Origin: Sipunculus nudus | Lineage: Eukaryota; Annelida; Sipuncula; Golfingiida; Sipunculidae | Length of the DNA: 64,000 nt | Direction: 5' to 3' | NCBI GenBank assembly: GCA_026874595.1 | Contig: CM049316.1 | Location: 52,461,676 to 52,525,675 of the forward strand | Part shown: positions 24,811 through 36,434 of the stretch, piece by piece | Layout: every line of letters begins with the position of its first letter | Numbering within the stretch: position 1 is the first letter of the stretch | Program-made: the position numbers and the translations under genes | The notes under the pieces: model-generated | Seen by the model: only the letters and a program-made list of their open reading frames with translations | What the model was told of the DNA's origin: nothing | The model's database searches: none

Positions 24811-25381
24811 CCTCTGACATTACGACCAGATTATTGGACTACCAGAGTGTCTTTACATCTAGGTCTGGGGATCGCATTATAAGGCCTCATGAGGATGCAA
24901 ATATTTTCATCATTTTTTACGCCTCTTGGCCTACAAGTTCACTGTCAATTTACATAAACTAAATCAATCGTTAGCATTTCTTGTGTACTTTCTAATAACA
25001 CTAAACATGAGCGAGAAAGTTACGTTTTAACTTAGCATATTGGTAAACCCCACGGCATGTTTGTTGAATTTATGACCGCATGAACACAATCATGGCTCAC
25101 ACGGGTTACAGGACACAGACAACTTGCAGGCAATACAGGAAATGACTCTTTACCACAGAGACAGGGTTTCAGTTTGGGTTGTGAGTTCACATTTATTCTT
25201 TTATGTTAAATAATCATCTGTCACACAATGTCAGGATTATAGATGGTTTTACCACAATATGAATGCAACCTGATGGAAACCACTGTGATGCATCCCTTAA
25301 TAGATATTGCTTGTATCATGACTCGAGTGGGCTTACCAGCCCAATTATCACTACCTACTGAGTTGGGTTGTCACGGCTAAA
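24811..25381 (+). repeat. ~570-bp dispersed direct repeat, copy 1
   Basis: Matches 58711-59293 in the same orientation over its whole length, for example AACATGAGCGAGAAA, TTTGTTGAATTTATGACCGC, GGAAATGACTC, TTACCACAATATGAATGCAA and GTTGTCACGGCTA. Unknown element with no convincing coding potential. CpG sites kept in the other copy are often TG or CA here. Confidence 0.85.
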
Positions 25382-26119
25382 TTTGCAAAGAAGTTGCAAA
25401 AGGAAATATGAACAAATCTGCTTCCACACCTGAACTATAACTGAATAGGCCAATGAATATTAAAAACAAAATGGCTCTTTCAACCTGATAATCAATGACA
25501 GCAGTCATAGCTATTTTAAATTTCCCACACTTTTCTAAACACTATATTAACATTAACATGCAAATTAAAGGAATTTATGTCCTCCCCTTCTGCCTTCAAA
25601 TCTGGGATGATATAGTGGTGAATAAGTACAAATAGTTTTAACCATGCTTAAAAGATGGCAGCACCTGGCAATTACTGCAAAAAAATTCAAGTATTTTATG
25701 TCAACTTCTAGCGACATCTGTTCGTTAATAGTGAGACTAAATGTGCTGATTCTTCATATAAAACATGAAATATCATTTGCATTACTGTCTTGTGAGGAAG
25801 ACACTCCAAAACCAATCCCAACCAAGGTAAGCATGAGAGAAAGAACGGACCCAAATTTGAATGAAATCAATTAAAATTTAGGAAAGTTATTGCACGGAAA
25901 CAAAAACCTGACAGACAGACAGACAGAGAGACAGACAGACAAACCTAAATCAATGTCCCGCGTTCCTTCCAAAGAAGCAGGGAACAATAAACACTAACAC
26001 CTTTGTTGAAATTCCCTGAAAAGCAAATCCTATTAAAGAGATCATTTATGTAAATATCAAATAAGAGGTAGGCTGCATATGTGGCAACAAAACCAAACAA
26101 AATATGAATGTGGTGGGGT
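25382..26119. other. Intronic sequence with a (GACA)n tract
   Basis: No gene. GACAGACAGACAGACA at 25911-25945 is followed by AATCAATGTCCCGCGTTCC, possibly the tail of another short element. Confidence 0.5.
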
Positions 26120-26129
26120 AAAAGGATAT

Positions 26130-26200
26130 GGTATTGCTTCTTCTTCATCTTCTACCATCAGCAATTCATCTGCTGCATCCTCCAGATTCTGAAGTTCTTT
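26130..26200 (-). CDS. PFDN4: Prefoldin subunit 4, exon 3 (helix to hairpin)
   Basis: This internal exon of 71 nt encodes KELQNLEDAADELLMVEDE, then EEAIP, with the proline codon split (CC at the exon end). It matches human QLQNLEDACDDIMLADDD...IPYQIGD closely and covers the end of the first coiled-coil helix and the turn into the beta hairpin. The acceptor is a run of seven T then GCAG at 26201-26204. No GT or usable GC donor fits the exon end. The bases after CC are ATATCCTTTT, the U12-type AT-AC 5' splice site consensus. The frame across to exon 4 works only with this junction and gives IPYQIGEVF, as in other animals. The exon sits about 26 bp from the start of the 33-bp minisatellite. Confidence 0.93.
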
Positions 26201-26225
26201 CTGCAAAAAAATGAGCAGTACAAAC

Positions 26226-27440
26226 ATACATGACTTTATACACATATACCAGTCATACAGGTGTGACCACACATACATGTATCACTCATACAAGTGTGAC
26301 CACACAAACATGTACCAGTCATACAGGTGTGCCCACTTACACATGTACCCGCATACAGGTGTGACCACACACACCTGTACCAATCATACAGGTGTGACCA
26401 CACATACATGTATCACTCACACAGGTGTGACCACTTACACATGTACCAGTCATACAGGTGTGACCACTTACACATGTACCAGTCATACAGGTGTGACCAC
26501 ACATACATGTATCACTCATACAGGTGTGACCACATACACATGTATCACTCATACAGGTGTGACCACATACACATGTATCACTCATACAGGTGTGACTACT
26601 TACACATGTACCTCTCATTCAGGTGTGACCACTTACAAATGTACCAGTCATACAGGTGTGACCACTTACACATGTACCAATCATACAGGTGTGACCACAC
26701 ATACATGTACCAGTCATACAGGTGTGACCACTTACACATTTACTAGTCATACAGGTGTGACCACATACACATGTATCACTCATACAGGTGTGACCACATA
26801 CACATGTACCACTCATACAGGTGTGACCACTTACACATGTACTAGTCATACAGGTGTGACCACACATACACATATTACTCAAACAGGTGTGACCACACAT
26901 ACATGTATCACTTATACAGGTTTGACCACATACACATGTATCACTCATACAGGTGTGACCACTTACACATGTACCACTCATACAGGTGTGACCACTTACA
27001 CATGTACTACTCATACAGGTGTGACCAATTTACACATGTATCACTCATACAGGTGTGACCACTTACACATGTACTAGTGATACAGGTGTTACCACTTACA
27101 CATGTATAACTCATACAGGTGTGACCACATACACATGTACCACTCATACAGGTGTGACCATTTTCACATGTACCAGTCATACAGGTGTGACCACTTACAC
27201 ATGTACTAGTCACACAGGTGTGACCACACATACACTTATTACTCATACAGGTGTGACCACTTACACATGTACCACTCATACAGGTGTGAACACACATACA
27301 TGTATCACTCATACAGGTGTGACCACATACACATGTATCACTCATACAGGTGTGACCACACATACATGTACCACTCATACAAGTGTAACCAAAAACACAT
27401 GTGCCATCCATACAGGTGTCACCACACACACATGTATGCT
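26226..27440. repeat. 33-bp minisatellite in PFDN4 intron 2
   Basis: About 36 tandem copies of a 33-bp unit, TCATACAGGTGTGACCAC followed by TTACACATGTACCAG, with mild variation. A multiple-of-three length with no stops keeps long frames open on both strands (26211-27077 plus, 26619-27014 and 27007-27447 minus). These are artefacts of the repeat. Every unit contains AGGTGTGA. The array ends about 25 bp from the PFDN4 exon 3 acceptor. Confidence 0.95.
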
Positions 27441-28370
27441 GTGACAAACAGTTAGGTCATCACTGACTCATAACTGGGCTGTGTGGTGCTGCATGTTTAT
27501 CTGCATTTTACCATTACAAACACACCAGGCGTATCAATGTTTGGTCTGCATCCCATTTTGTAAATTACCTAAGGTAATATAATCCCTGTACTGGTCACTG
27601 CTTTCAGGTTTTTGAAATTAATTAAAGTGAAAACTATGCAAGACTGAATTGATCAAAATTACATCAATCTGCAAAAGATAATGTAATCCGTGAAGCATCC
27701 TTGCACTGATATTGGGAGTTCACAAGCCTTGTACCTCCAGATTTTCCAACTTAGATCTCAACACTTTATTAAGAGTTCAGTTTCATAAAAGAATTATATT
27801 TGATTTAAGATTAATATAAAATCATTAGATATCAATGGGCCGATCATTCATGTGATGTAGCAATTTTATTATTATGCCAAAGGTTGACTGTAGAGTTGAG
27901 CAACCCTGGTAGTGTTTGTGAAACCAGGACTCCATGGACCCAGATCACAGACCCCAGGAATAATCTATTATTTTTAAAACACTCATGGTAATTTGTTTGG
28001 ACATTTTAGCAGGAAGTATCTAAAGATGTATTCTTAAATTAGGATTGGTTAAAACATACAAAAACAATCTGTTTTGCAACAAAATTTGATAATCAACACC
28101 TATGGACCATGGCACACAGACCTCACAAATCCCACAGACCCCTTTTACTCTCTGTTTTACCAATTCTTTAGCATGTATTTTCACATCACGTTAAGGCATA
28201 ACACACATGTGATTTTGTTACTGTGTTTTTGTATCTGTATTTTTTACATTTTTTGTCTCACTTTTATTCATATTTTTAAATTCGCTATTCATTCCATTGT
28301 GTATCGTTTTCAAAAGTATAATGAGAACACAATGGTGGATTTCATTGAACCAAATTTGATACAAGTAATG
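27441..28370. other. Rest of PFDN4 intron 2
   Basis: Unremarkable intronic sequence between the minisatellite and exon 2. Nothing else recognised. Confidence 0.6.
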
Positions 28371-28374
28371 TTAC

Positions 28375-28479
28375 CTTTCTGCTGTCTAATTCCTCTTTCA
28401 GGTCCTGCAGTTTGGCATTGTGACGAGCAAACTTATTAATCTGCTGCTGGTCTTCAAATGTCACTGTTACTTCATTATC
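28375..28479 (-). CDS. PFDN4: Prefoldin subunit 4, exon 2 (first helix)
   Basis: This internal exon of 105 nt (35 codons, phase 0 at both ends) encodes the conserved start of prefoldin subunit 4: DNEVTVTFEDQQQINKFAR, followed by a Lys/Glu-rich stretch ending in DSRK. It aligns directly with the human VTFEDQQKINKFARN block. Prefoldin is a six-subunit cytosolic cochaperone that captures unfolded actin and tubulin and hands them to the CCT/TRiC chaperonin. PFDN4 is a beta-type subunit, two coiled-coil helices joined by a beta hairpin, and this exon forms the first helix. The acceptor is a T-rich tract ending TTTAG and the donor is AAAG|GTAAC, both ordinary GT-AG signals. Intron 2 follows (26201-28374, 2174 bp) and is more than half minisatellite. 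Confidence 0.93.
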
Positions 28480-28739
28480 CTAAATGATCAAAAACAAAAT
28501 AATTGATACTAGTAGTCAACTTTTTATCTACTGATGTCAAGTGGACATATGAATGGTATGAATGAGGGACGCCTGTCCTAAACAATTTCATTCACATCCT
28601 GATCCATAACGGCTTAAAGTTAGAAATATAAACCAGAGGAACATGTTCAATAACAAATGTAGAAGGGATAAACCATGTGCCATGCTATATGGAGAAGAGA
28701 TAAGAGTTTTTTTTATTTGTATATTAACACTTGAGTAAT

Positions 28740-29265
28740 ATTGCCTTTGGTGATATATCAAACACTCCTGAGTTAAATGCACGGATGTATTCTATGAATT
28801 TGTGATTATATGTAACGCCATCTGTCATGTATATGAGAAAGCTATCGAAAATGTGGGGACATGCCAAATTTAAGGCCAATACATTTGAACAACTCATGAG
28901 ATATGATTGATTTTCACCCACAGCAAATATAGGGATGGTGGGGCTACCAGTGGAGTATGAGATGAAGGTATCAAGATCTACAGACATGCACAATTTCAGC
29001 CCAATACATTCAACCACTCCTGAGATATGTCCTATTATCACTGTACAAGGCCTACAGGTCTAATTTGAACCTATGCATCACTTATAACCCTTCCTTGATA
29101 TAAATCAAAATTAATTGATTCAGAGGTTGATATTCTACTACAATTTAGTCGAAGGCTCATATGTTCAGACAATTCCATGGGAAGAAGATCATGAACACTG
29201 GAATTGCAAACACTATTTATAATTGTAGTTGCCAGTTAATCAAAATGCCTTGATCTTATGGTGCA
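28740..29265. repeat. Family E/A-like core units and a family E start
   Basis: Two degenerate units with GATATATCAAACACTCCTGA and ATGCCAAATTTAAGGCCAAT, then ACAAGGCCTACAGGTCTAAT at 29043, the start of a family E copy. Confidence 0.55.
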
Positions 29266-31140
29266 AGGAAAAGAAACTCATGGCCCATGGGCTATGATGC
29301 TCAGCTGAATTCAAGGAACATTGAACAATGAGCAAACTGACTGCCAGAATGCAAAAAATTCATAAATTTTGTGAATAGTCCTTAGAAAAGGAATGGCTAC
29401 AGTTATAGTTACAGTTGGCTTTTGGACAGATGACCACTTCATTTGAAGGTCTCATAAATAAAACGAGTGGCCCATGGGCCATGACGCTCAGCTGAATTCA
29501 AGGAGCCTTGAAAAAAGGGCAAAAGACTCCCAGAGTGCTCAAAATCATGCATTTTGCCAATAGTCCTTAGATATAGGTTATAGTGACCTTATTCTACATG
29601 CAGCTGCTACCATTTGTGCCTAACAGACTAATTAAGTGTAAAATCAAGTTCTTTCACACAGCTTGCAGAAAATGGGTTAGAGTGACATTTCAGGTTTCCA
29701 AGGAGATTTTTAGGGATCTCCATGAAAGTCATGTATGAGGATTTTAGGCCAAATAGATAAAATTTGTGCCCCATCTGACTCACTTGGTGCTTAAAAAGCA
29801 TGTTTTCTCCCCTAATTTGCAAAATATATTTAACCATGACCTAGTTTCAAGTTTCCAAGGATATTTTTCATGGAAGTCCAAGGATTTCAAGTTAGAAGAT
29901 TCTAGGTCCAACACTCATGATTTGTGCCCTGTTAATGGACAACTGCTTCATTTGTTCAGAAGTTCCCAAAAAAAGACATAAAAATGTTGAAAAAATTTGA
30001 AACTAGATTGGCTTTGTTTCTGCAGTGCAAAACTGTTCTATGTCTCCCCCTATGGGCCATCCCAAAACATTAGGGGTAAAATATGCAATATCTCAAAACA
30101 ATGAATCTAGATTTCAGCAAATTAGACATTGAAGGTCAAGGTCACCGCTTTTGGAACTCAGATGGCATTTTGGCAGAAAGAACTGGTGTACTATATTTGA
30201 GGACAAAACTGGAAATACTACAAAATTAATGGGGTTCACAAAAATGTTACATTTCAGCAGATTTGACCTTGAAGAAAAATTCAAGGTCACCAGGTTTCAA
30301 ACTTGTCAGAGAACTTGGTAGGGACAATTGGTGAACCAAATTGAGGACAAAATGTGGAATACTTCAAAAGTTATAGGGCTCACAAAAATTTCACATTTCT
30401 GCAGATTTCACCTTGAAGATGAAGGTCAAGGTCACAGGTTTTTGAACTCTTTCGTGATTTTGGTTGGAACAATTGGTGTACAAAATTTTGGAGAAATGTG
30501 AAATACTTCAAAAGTTATGAGGTTAAAAAAAAATTACATTTCAGCAGATTTGACCTTGAAGATGATGGTTAAGGTCACTGGCTTTCGAACTTCTCCGAGA
30601 GTTTAGTAGGAACAATTGGTGATCATACCTAATTTGAGGACAAAATGTTAAATACTTCAAAAGTCATTGGGTTCTCAACACAATTAGTATAATATGCCAC
30701 TGATTTGACCTTAAAGATCCTGGTCAAGGTCACTGGGTTTCAAAATCACCCCAGGACTTGGAAGGAACAATAAGTGTACCAAATTTGAGGACAAAATGAG
30801 GAATACTTCAAAAGTTATGGGGCTCAAAAAAATTCCACCAGATTTGACCTTGAAGATGGACGCCAAGGTCACCAGTTTTTTTTAAAACCTAAAAGATTTT
30901 GGTATGATCAATTGAGTGTTTCAAATTTTGGCGGAAAATATGCAGCCCTTCAAAAGTTATCATGTTCACAAGATATCCTACAGATGAGGGCGACATTGAC
31001 AGACAATGGCACTGGAAACAAAATGCCTTCCCTGTAAGGAAGGAGGGGGGGGGGGGGACATAAAGATACAGGTGGCATCACCAGTTTGCAGGAACTAATG
31101 AAACCCCCAATAAGGCAAAGAATCATGGCAATCAATGCAT
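29266..31140. mobile_element. Family C-like element with ~141-bp core repeats
   Basis: Two family C-like starts (GGCCCATGGGC...GCTCAGCTGAATTC at 29281 and 29469). Six tandem units of about 141 bp follow, with GATTTGACCTTGAAGATGA...GGTCAAGGTCAC and ATACTTCAAAAGTTATGGGG (near 30125, 30269, 30410, 30550, 30704, 30843). Then a poly-G run (31045-31056) and a CAGGTGGCATCACCAG unit. Confidence 0.7.
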
Positions 31141-31214
31141 TAGTTATTCATATACTTAAGCTTTAGTATCAAACTTTTCATTATTCTGGGGGTTACCTAC
31201 AGGCCCCAATGCTT

Positions 31215-31570
31215 GGAGGATAAAGTACAATCCTTATAATAAGAAATCACTTTCTTATAATAAGAAAAAAAACTTGATATAAGTAAAATATCCTTGGGAG
31301 TGAGGCAAGAAATATTTCCTTATATATAATCTAGAAAATTTTACTTAAAAAACTAGAAATATTTTCTTGCTAGGACCTAGGAAACAAACAAGGAAATTTA
31401 TCTTAAATAAGAAAATTGGTCTTAAAACAAGGAATAGTTTCTTAAAAATATTTTCTTGTTTTAAGTCATTTGGGAGTGGGGTAGGAAAATTTATCTAGTA
31501 TTCCAAATGTTTAAGGAATATTTACTTACTCAAGGAAAATATCCTTAAGCAAGAAAGGGATCCTAGAACC
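31215..31570. repeat. Palindrome-rich CTTAAAACAAG repeat
   Basis: Many short self-complementary pieces, for example CTTAAAACAAG at about 31421 with CTTGTTTTAAG at about 31456, and repeated AAAATATCCTT / AAGGAAAATATCC. It could fold into hairpins. Probably a decayed MITE-type element. Confidence 0.5.
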
Positions 31571-32149
31571 AACCTTAATGCAATATGCATGCACTGTAGC
31601 AATGCAAATGCATGCAGTGAACTAAAAATCAAAGCATATTATATAATTGATCAATGCATATAATATCAGTTATCCCATATTTGGATTCCACAATGAGTAA
31701 TACTATAAAGTAATTACATGAGATTACTGTCAATCTGTCATTCTTAAAAAAAGTTTCAAGTAATCTATAAAATTTATTTACATTACTATCATGAAATAAG
31801 TACCTGTGACAAATACAATATGCAAAACTTTAATTCTCAAGTGAGCTATATGTTGTATTAAAGGAAATGACTAGCGATGTGTACATAAATTAATATTAAT
31901 TTTTGCATAGTGTATATCCTTGCTGATTTCTCAGGCGGAATTTGCTAAATAATCCTGAAAATTTATTTAATTCTACATAAAGGATAGCTTCATCCTATAC
32001 AAGACTGATGGGGTTACCTACAATAATTTTTGCACTGTGTATATCCCTGATTATTTCTCAGAAGTGATTTGACATATCAGATAGAAAATGGGCATATTTA
32101 TAAATTTCAGATAGCTGTTGTTTTGGGTTTCATACATATGTGCAGCTCA

Positions 32150-32383
32150 AGATGCATACACAGACCTAATTTCATGTTTCCAAGGAGACTTTTAATTGAC
32201 CTCCCAGGATGTAACGTAAGAAGCTTCTAGGTGCAACGGTTACAATTTGTGCCTTTTTGCCGGAATTCCATTTCATTTGAAGGTCTCAAACAGAGAAAAA
32301 AATACATATAATTTTGAAGAAATACAGGTAGCGCCACCAGTGTACAGGATCTGACAAAACACTCCATGATCAATATGCATGCA
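32150..32383. repeat. Family F-type unit cut by the LINE
   Basis: TTTCCAAGGAGACTTTTAAT, AAGGTCTCAAACAG and CAGGTAGCGCCACCAGTGTA ... AATATGCATGCA also occur at 42770-43440, where the text continues AAAGAATCATGG. Here it stops at the LINE 5' junction. Confidence 0.6.
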
Positions 32384-35300
32384 GTTCATATGGGAGTGTT
32401 GTAAAGCCAAAATTAAAGAGAATACAGTGGAACCCCACAATTACAACCACCCTGGGGACTGAGCAAAGTGGTCGTAATTTGGGGGTGGTCGTATTTCTGA
32501 AATTCTTACTGTGGTCGCATATAACACGCTGATATTTAATGTGTATCAGAGTTTATCTATTGCATATCTTTAATGTGAATTATAACAATATATTTTACTT
32601 AGCGGAGGACCCTTATTATGAATGTTTTTTTTTGTGTAGCTGAACATATTTATTCATGATAAAAATTAATATACATGTACACATACGTTGTGACTGATGA
32701 TTAACAAATAATAACACTAAGGCAATACGATTACAACCTACTGAATGCATATTGAACATAATACGTGGCTGTCATATATTTAGCCTTCCACTTGAGTATA
32801 TATTGCGTGCACTTGAGTTTTCCCGACGCTAAACTGCGGAGCCATTTGGTGCTGACTGCGCATGGTGTTGCCGTCTTGATTAACGCCACTTCATCCTTCA
32901 AGGAGAGGTCTTTCAGAGGCATGGTTACCTAACAGCAAGCAATTTAAATGCAAATGTAACCAGTAGAGAAATAAACTGACAACGATCTATCAGAAAAGGC
33001 AAGTTACTGTTAGGGATATTCCCCCCATACAAGCTTTATTCATACGTTTTACTGACTGCTCAATACTCAGTGTCAGTAAGGTATGAACACATTTAGATTA
33101 ACTAGGTCGTTAATTTTACCAATGAGGATCGAACAAAATGTGATGAGTTGAAATATTAAGCCCGCAACCCCAAACTTAGGGTAGCTGTTACACAGGTGAT
33201 CACTGAGGGGCAATTAGCACCTGACCCCAGGTCAGACCGGCTCATTAAGTAATCAGGCCGATGGGTACCCTCTTTGATCTATAACCTACACCTCAACGAG
33301 TCTCAGCGAAGACACCGAAAGATATGCAGGACCAGATTGACACTCGGGTTAAGAAACCTTGTTACCTGCTTTGATCTTTCGTTAAGGCGCCTATGACAAG
33401 ACGCAGTCATTGACTCGTGACAAATGTTGTTTCAGTACTTCTCGGCGGTGGTTGCATTAGCCGGGTCGCATTAGCGCTGGGGACAGGAAATCTGGTCGTA
33501 ATTCTGAATTCAGGGGTGGTCATAATTTTGAGTCATTTTTAAACGTAAATAAACTAAAAAAAATTCGGGACCAAGCAAAATGGTCGTAATTGTGGGGTGG
33601 TCGCAATGGTGGGATGGTCGCAAGGCGGGGTTCCACTGTACAATGATTTATTGTCGTGGTAAATCAAAATCCAGAAAAACAAAGAAAGATATTTTGTTTA
33701 ATACACTTAAACAGATTGAAGCAAACTATGACATGAAAGATAAACAGATACAAAATCAAATCATTAAGATCCAACGGGAACTTGATATTTTAAACATACA
33801 TGAAGCAAAAGGTGTACAAACAAGAGCAAGGGCCAAATGGTGTGAGCAAGGGGAAAGAAACACGAAATATTTCCTTAGTTTAGAGAAATCAAGGGCACAA
33901 AGAAAAACAATGACAAGTCACAAAACTACAGATGGCAATGTGCTTACAAAATGGGCCGATATCTTAAATGCTCAGATGACTTATTATAGGGATCTATATA
34001 GACGCAAACACGGGTTTTCAGATGTATGCATGCTAACTAAGATTAATTCTTTTAAAGATGGTCTGATAATTCCCAGGCTTAATGAAGAAATGAAAGGGAA
34101 ATGTAAGGTCTCGTTTGCTTGGCTGAAGTTGCAAGTGCCTTAAGAAAAATAAAAAATGGATCAAGTCCGGGATTAGAAGGACTTACAACGAAATTTTTAA
34201 AATTTTTTTGGCCATCTGTGAAAACACTAGTGGTTAATTCTTTTAACTATGCATGTAAAACAGGAATGTTATCCACACAACAAAAAAGGGGGGTAGTTAC
34301 TTTACTGCACAAAGGGAAAACATTACCAAAGGATGAATTGCGTAATTGGAGGCCTATCAGTGTATGCAACACCGATTATAAATTGGCGAAGGTGCTCGCT
34401 ATGAGGTTGCAGTCCGTAATCGGTGACATAGTAAATCGAGACCAAGTGGCTTTTATTAGAGGTTGTAACATAGCTACAATAATCCGACAAATAGACGTCA
34501 TTAATTACGCAAACCAAGAAAATATTCCTGTTGCTGTAGTAGCGCTAGATTTTAAAAGCGCCATTGATTCGATTAACAAAGAGTATATACTAGAGACAAT
34601 GAAGATATTCGGTTTTGGTTCCCAGTTCATGCATTGGGTGTCAGTTTTATTCAATAGCAGTGAAAACTGTATACAACTCAACGGCTGGCTTTCTCAAATG
34701 TTTCAAGTTCAGTCTGGGGTCAGACAGGGGTGTCCATTTTCTCTCCTGGTTTTTGTTCTGGGCCTGGAACTTTTAGTAATCAAAATCAGACAAACAACTG
34801 AAATAAAAGGTATTAAACTACCATTGACTAATTACTCAGTAAAAAATGTTAAAATTGCACTATATGCTGATGATGTTACTTTGTTCAAGCAGATATCAGA
34901 TTATGCTTTAGACAAATTTACAGCTATTTACAGAAATCTTTGGAATGGCTTTAAACCTAAATATAACGGAAGCTTTATGGATAGGGAACTTTAAATATAA
35001 ACAAGAAAAATATGAAGAAATCAAATGGAATATCTATCCAAACTGTGAAATTAATTTTAGGGGTCAAATTTAGCAGCTGTAAGCCGGCATCAGATATTGA
35101 AACCAAATCCAAGTAAAAATATTATTTGAAGAAATTAAGAAATGGGAAAAGAGAAATCTCGATAATAGGGAAAATAATAATTGTGAAAACCTTTCTCATA
35201 TCCCAGATGGTATACATTATGCAATCTTTGTATATGCCTGAAAAGGTAATGAATACCATTAATAAAAAGATTTTCAAATTTATTTGGCAGAAAAAATTCA

Positions 35301-36434
35301 GTAACAAAAGAGCATTTGAAAAAGTAAAACGGAAAATAATGTAATCTGATTATGAAAATGGTGGACTCAAGAGTCATTAACGTTAAAGATATACAACATG
35401 CTCTACTCCTAAAATGGGTAATATTATTGGCGAGGAAAGATAAAACAACTTGGAAAAACATTCCGTTATACTACTATGGGAAAATGGGAAACCATCTCTC
35501 TGTATTTCAGAGTAGTGTCAACCCCATTAATATGAAAGGGACGCATCAAATAAAATCGGATTTCTAAAGAAGTTTATTAAACACATGGCTAACGTATAAT
35601 AAAACTAGTATACAATGGGAGAAAATACATATAGACCAAGGGTTATATGGAATAATGAGGCATTTACGTATAAAAAATCGGTTTTGTTCTTCAGAGACTG
35701 GATAAAAGCAAATATTATCTACATGGAAGATATATTTCAAAACAGACAGATTTTATCATTTGATGAGATAGTGCAGAAAAAGGGGTTGGGGCCAAGCACA
35801 CTACTGGAATATAATGTAGTAAAGACAGCTGTCTTGCATAGCTCACTTAGCCACCAGGTGGCCTTAAATTCCGATTCTATTTAGGGGTAAAGAAATCAGT
35901 AATTGGACCGCGAGATCTATTAGACTATCTTTAGCGAATGATGGCGTAGGCCCCCCACAAATTCAAAAGTTCTGGAACCAAAAATATGAAAATTTTAATT
36001 TTAAAAGTGCTACATGGAAAAACATATACACTTGTACTAAAGAAACCAGGTTAAGAGTCTTACAGTGGAAAATCGTCCACAACATCTATCCTACCCGTAT
36101 CCTGTTGCAGAAAATTGGTGTGACTGACACAAACAGATGTTTCTATTGCAATGAAATAGAATTTGTCGAACATTTTTTCTTTATCTGTGTGTAACTAAAA
36201 CAGTTTTGGAACACAGTAGAATCCCACATCTGTATTAAACTATGTAAAAGGATCACACTAACAGAATGAGAAAAAATACTAGGATATGAGAAAACAGAAA
36301 CACTTACGCAAAATGACATAGACATTATTAACAAATATATTTTGATAGCAAAAAAATGTATCAGCAAGTACAAATATGGTAATTTAACAAACCCGATATA
36401 CCTTTTTGAACAAGAATTGCACCACAGATCTTGA
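32384..36434 (+). pseudogene. Tx1/L1-group LINE ORF2 remnant, interrupted by a Tigger element
   Basis: This is a 5'-truncated non-LTR retrotransposon, with the polymerase recognised in several frames. Codons at 32385-32424 (IWECCKAKIKE) continue after the Tigger insertion at 33639 into a basic linker, then RARAKWCEQGERNTKYFLSL at about 33813. A frameshift near 34090-34119 leads into the reverse transcriptase (34119-34994): NWRPISVCNTDYKLAKVLA, the first catalytic motif ALDFKSAIDS, SGVRQGCPFS, and YADD. Further frameshifts follow. At about 36065-36200 there is a CX2CX7HX4C zinc-knuckle-like C-terminus, and the frame ends with TGA at 36432-36434. NTDYK and the C-terminal knuckle point to the L1/Tx1 group. 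The copy is dead. Its 5' edge abuts a dispersed repeat at about 32384; the 3' UTR end is not clear. Confidence 0.88.
32425..33638. mobile_element. Tigger/pogo-type DNA transposon inserted in the LINE
   Basis: The ends are inverted repeats, CAGTGGAACCCC at 32425 and GGGGTTCCACTG ending at 33638, continuing imperfectly with GGTCGTAATT-type motifs. Each end is flanked by TA (32423-32424 and 33639-33640). CAGTGGAACC with a TA target duplication is typical of Tigger/pogo elements. Inside, minus strand 32731-32922 reads MPLKDLSLKDEVALIK, resembling the first helix of a CENP-B/pogo N-terminal DNA-binding domain, then degenerates. No DDE domain is present in 1.2 kb, so this is a non-autonomous or decayed copy. 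Confidence 0.88.

Larger units (their letters stand above)
8445..26129 (-). other. PFDN4: PFDN4 intron 3: 17.7-kb U12-type AT-AC intron
   Basis: On the minus strand the intron starts ATATCCTTTT (26129-26120) and ends GTCCTTAACTGTCAGTAC (8462-8445). These match the minor-spliceosome 5' splice site, the branch site UUCCUURAC (eight of nine positions), the usual 10-12 base spacing and the AC terminus. Its bulk is transposon families C, A and E plus the nested elements at 18.6-23.9 kb. The splice signals are read directly; minor-spliceosome use is inferred. Confidence 0.85.

Noticed and set aside
26057-26129. Continuation of the exon 3 frame past IP into PFTPPHS
   Set aside because: Similarity to prefoldin stops at IP, and the sequence there is the U12-type splice donor.
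26211-27077. 288-codon frame of TSHTGVTTYTC repeats and similar frames on the other strand
   Set aside because: It is the 33-bp minisatellite read in frame, inside PFDN4 intron 2, with equally long frames on both strands.
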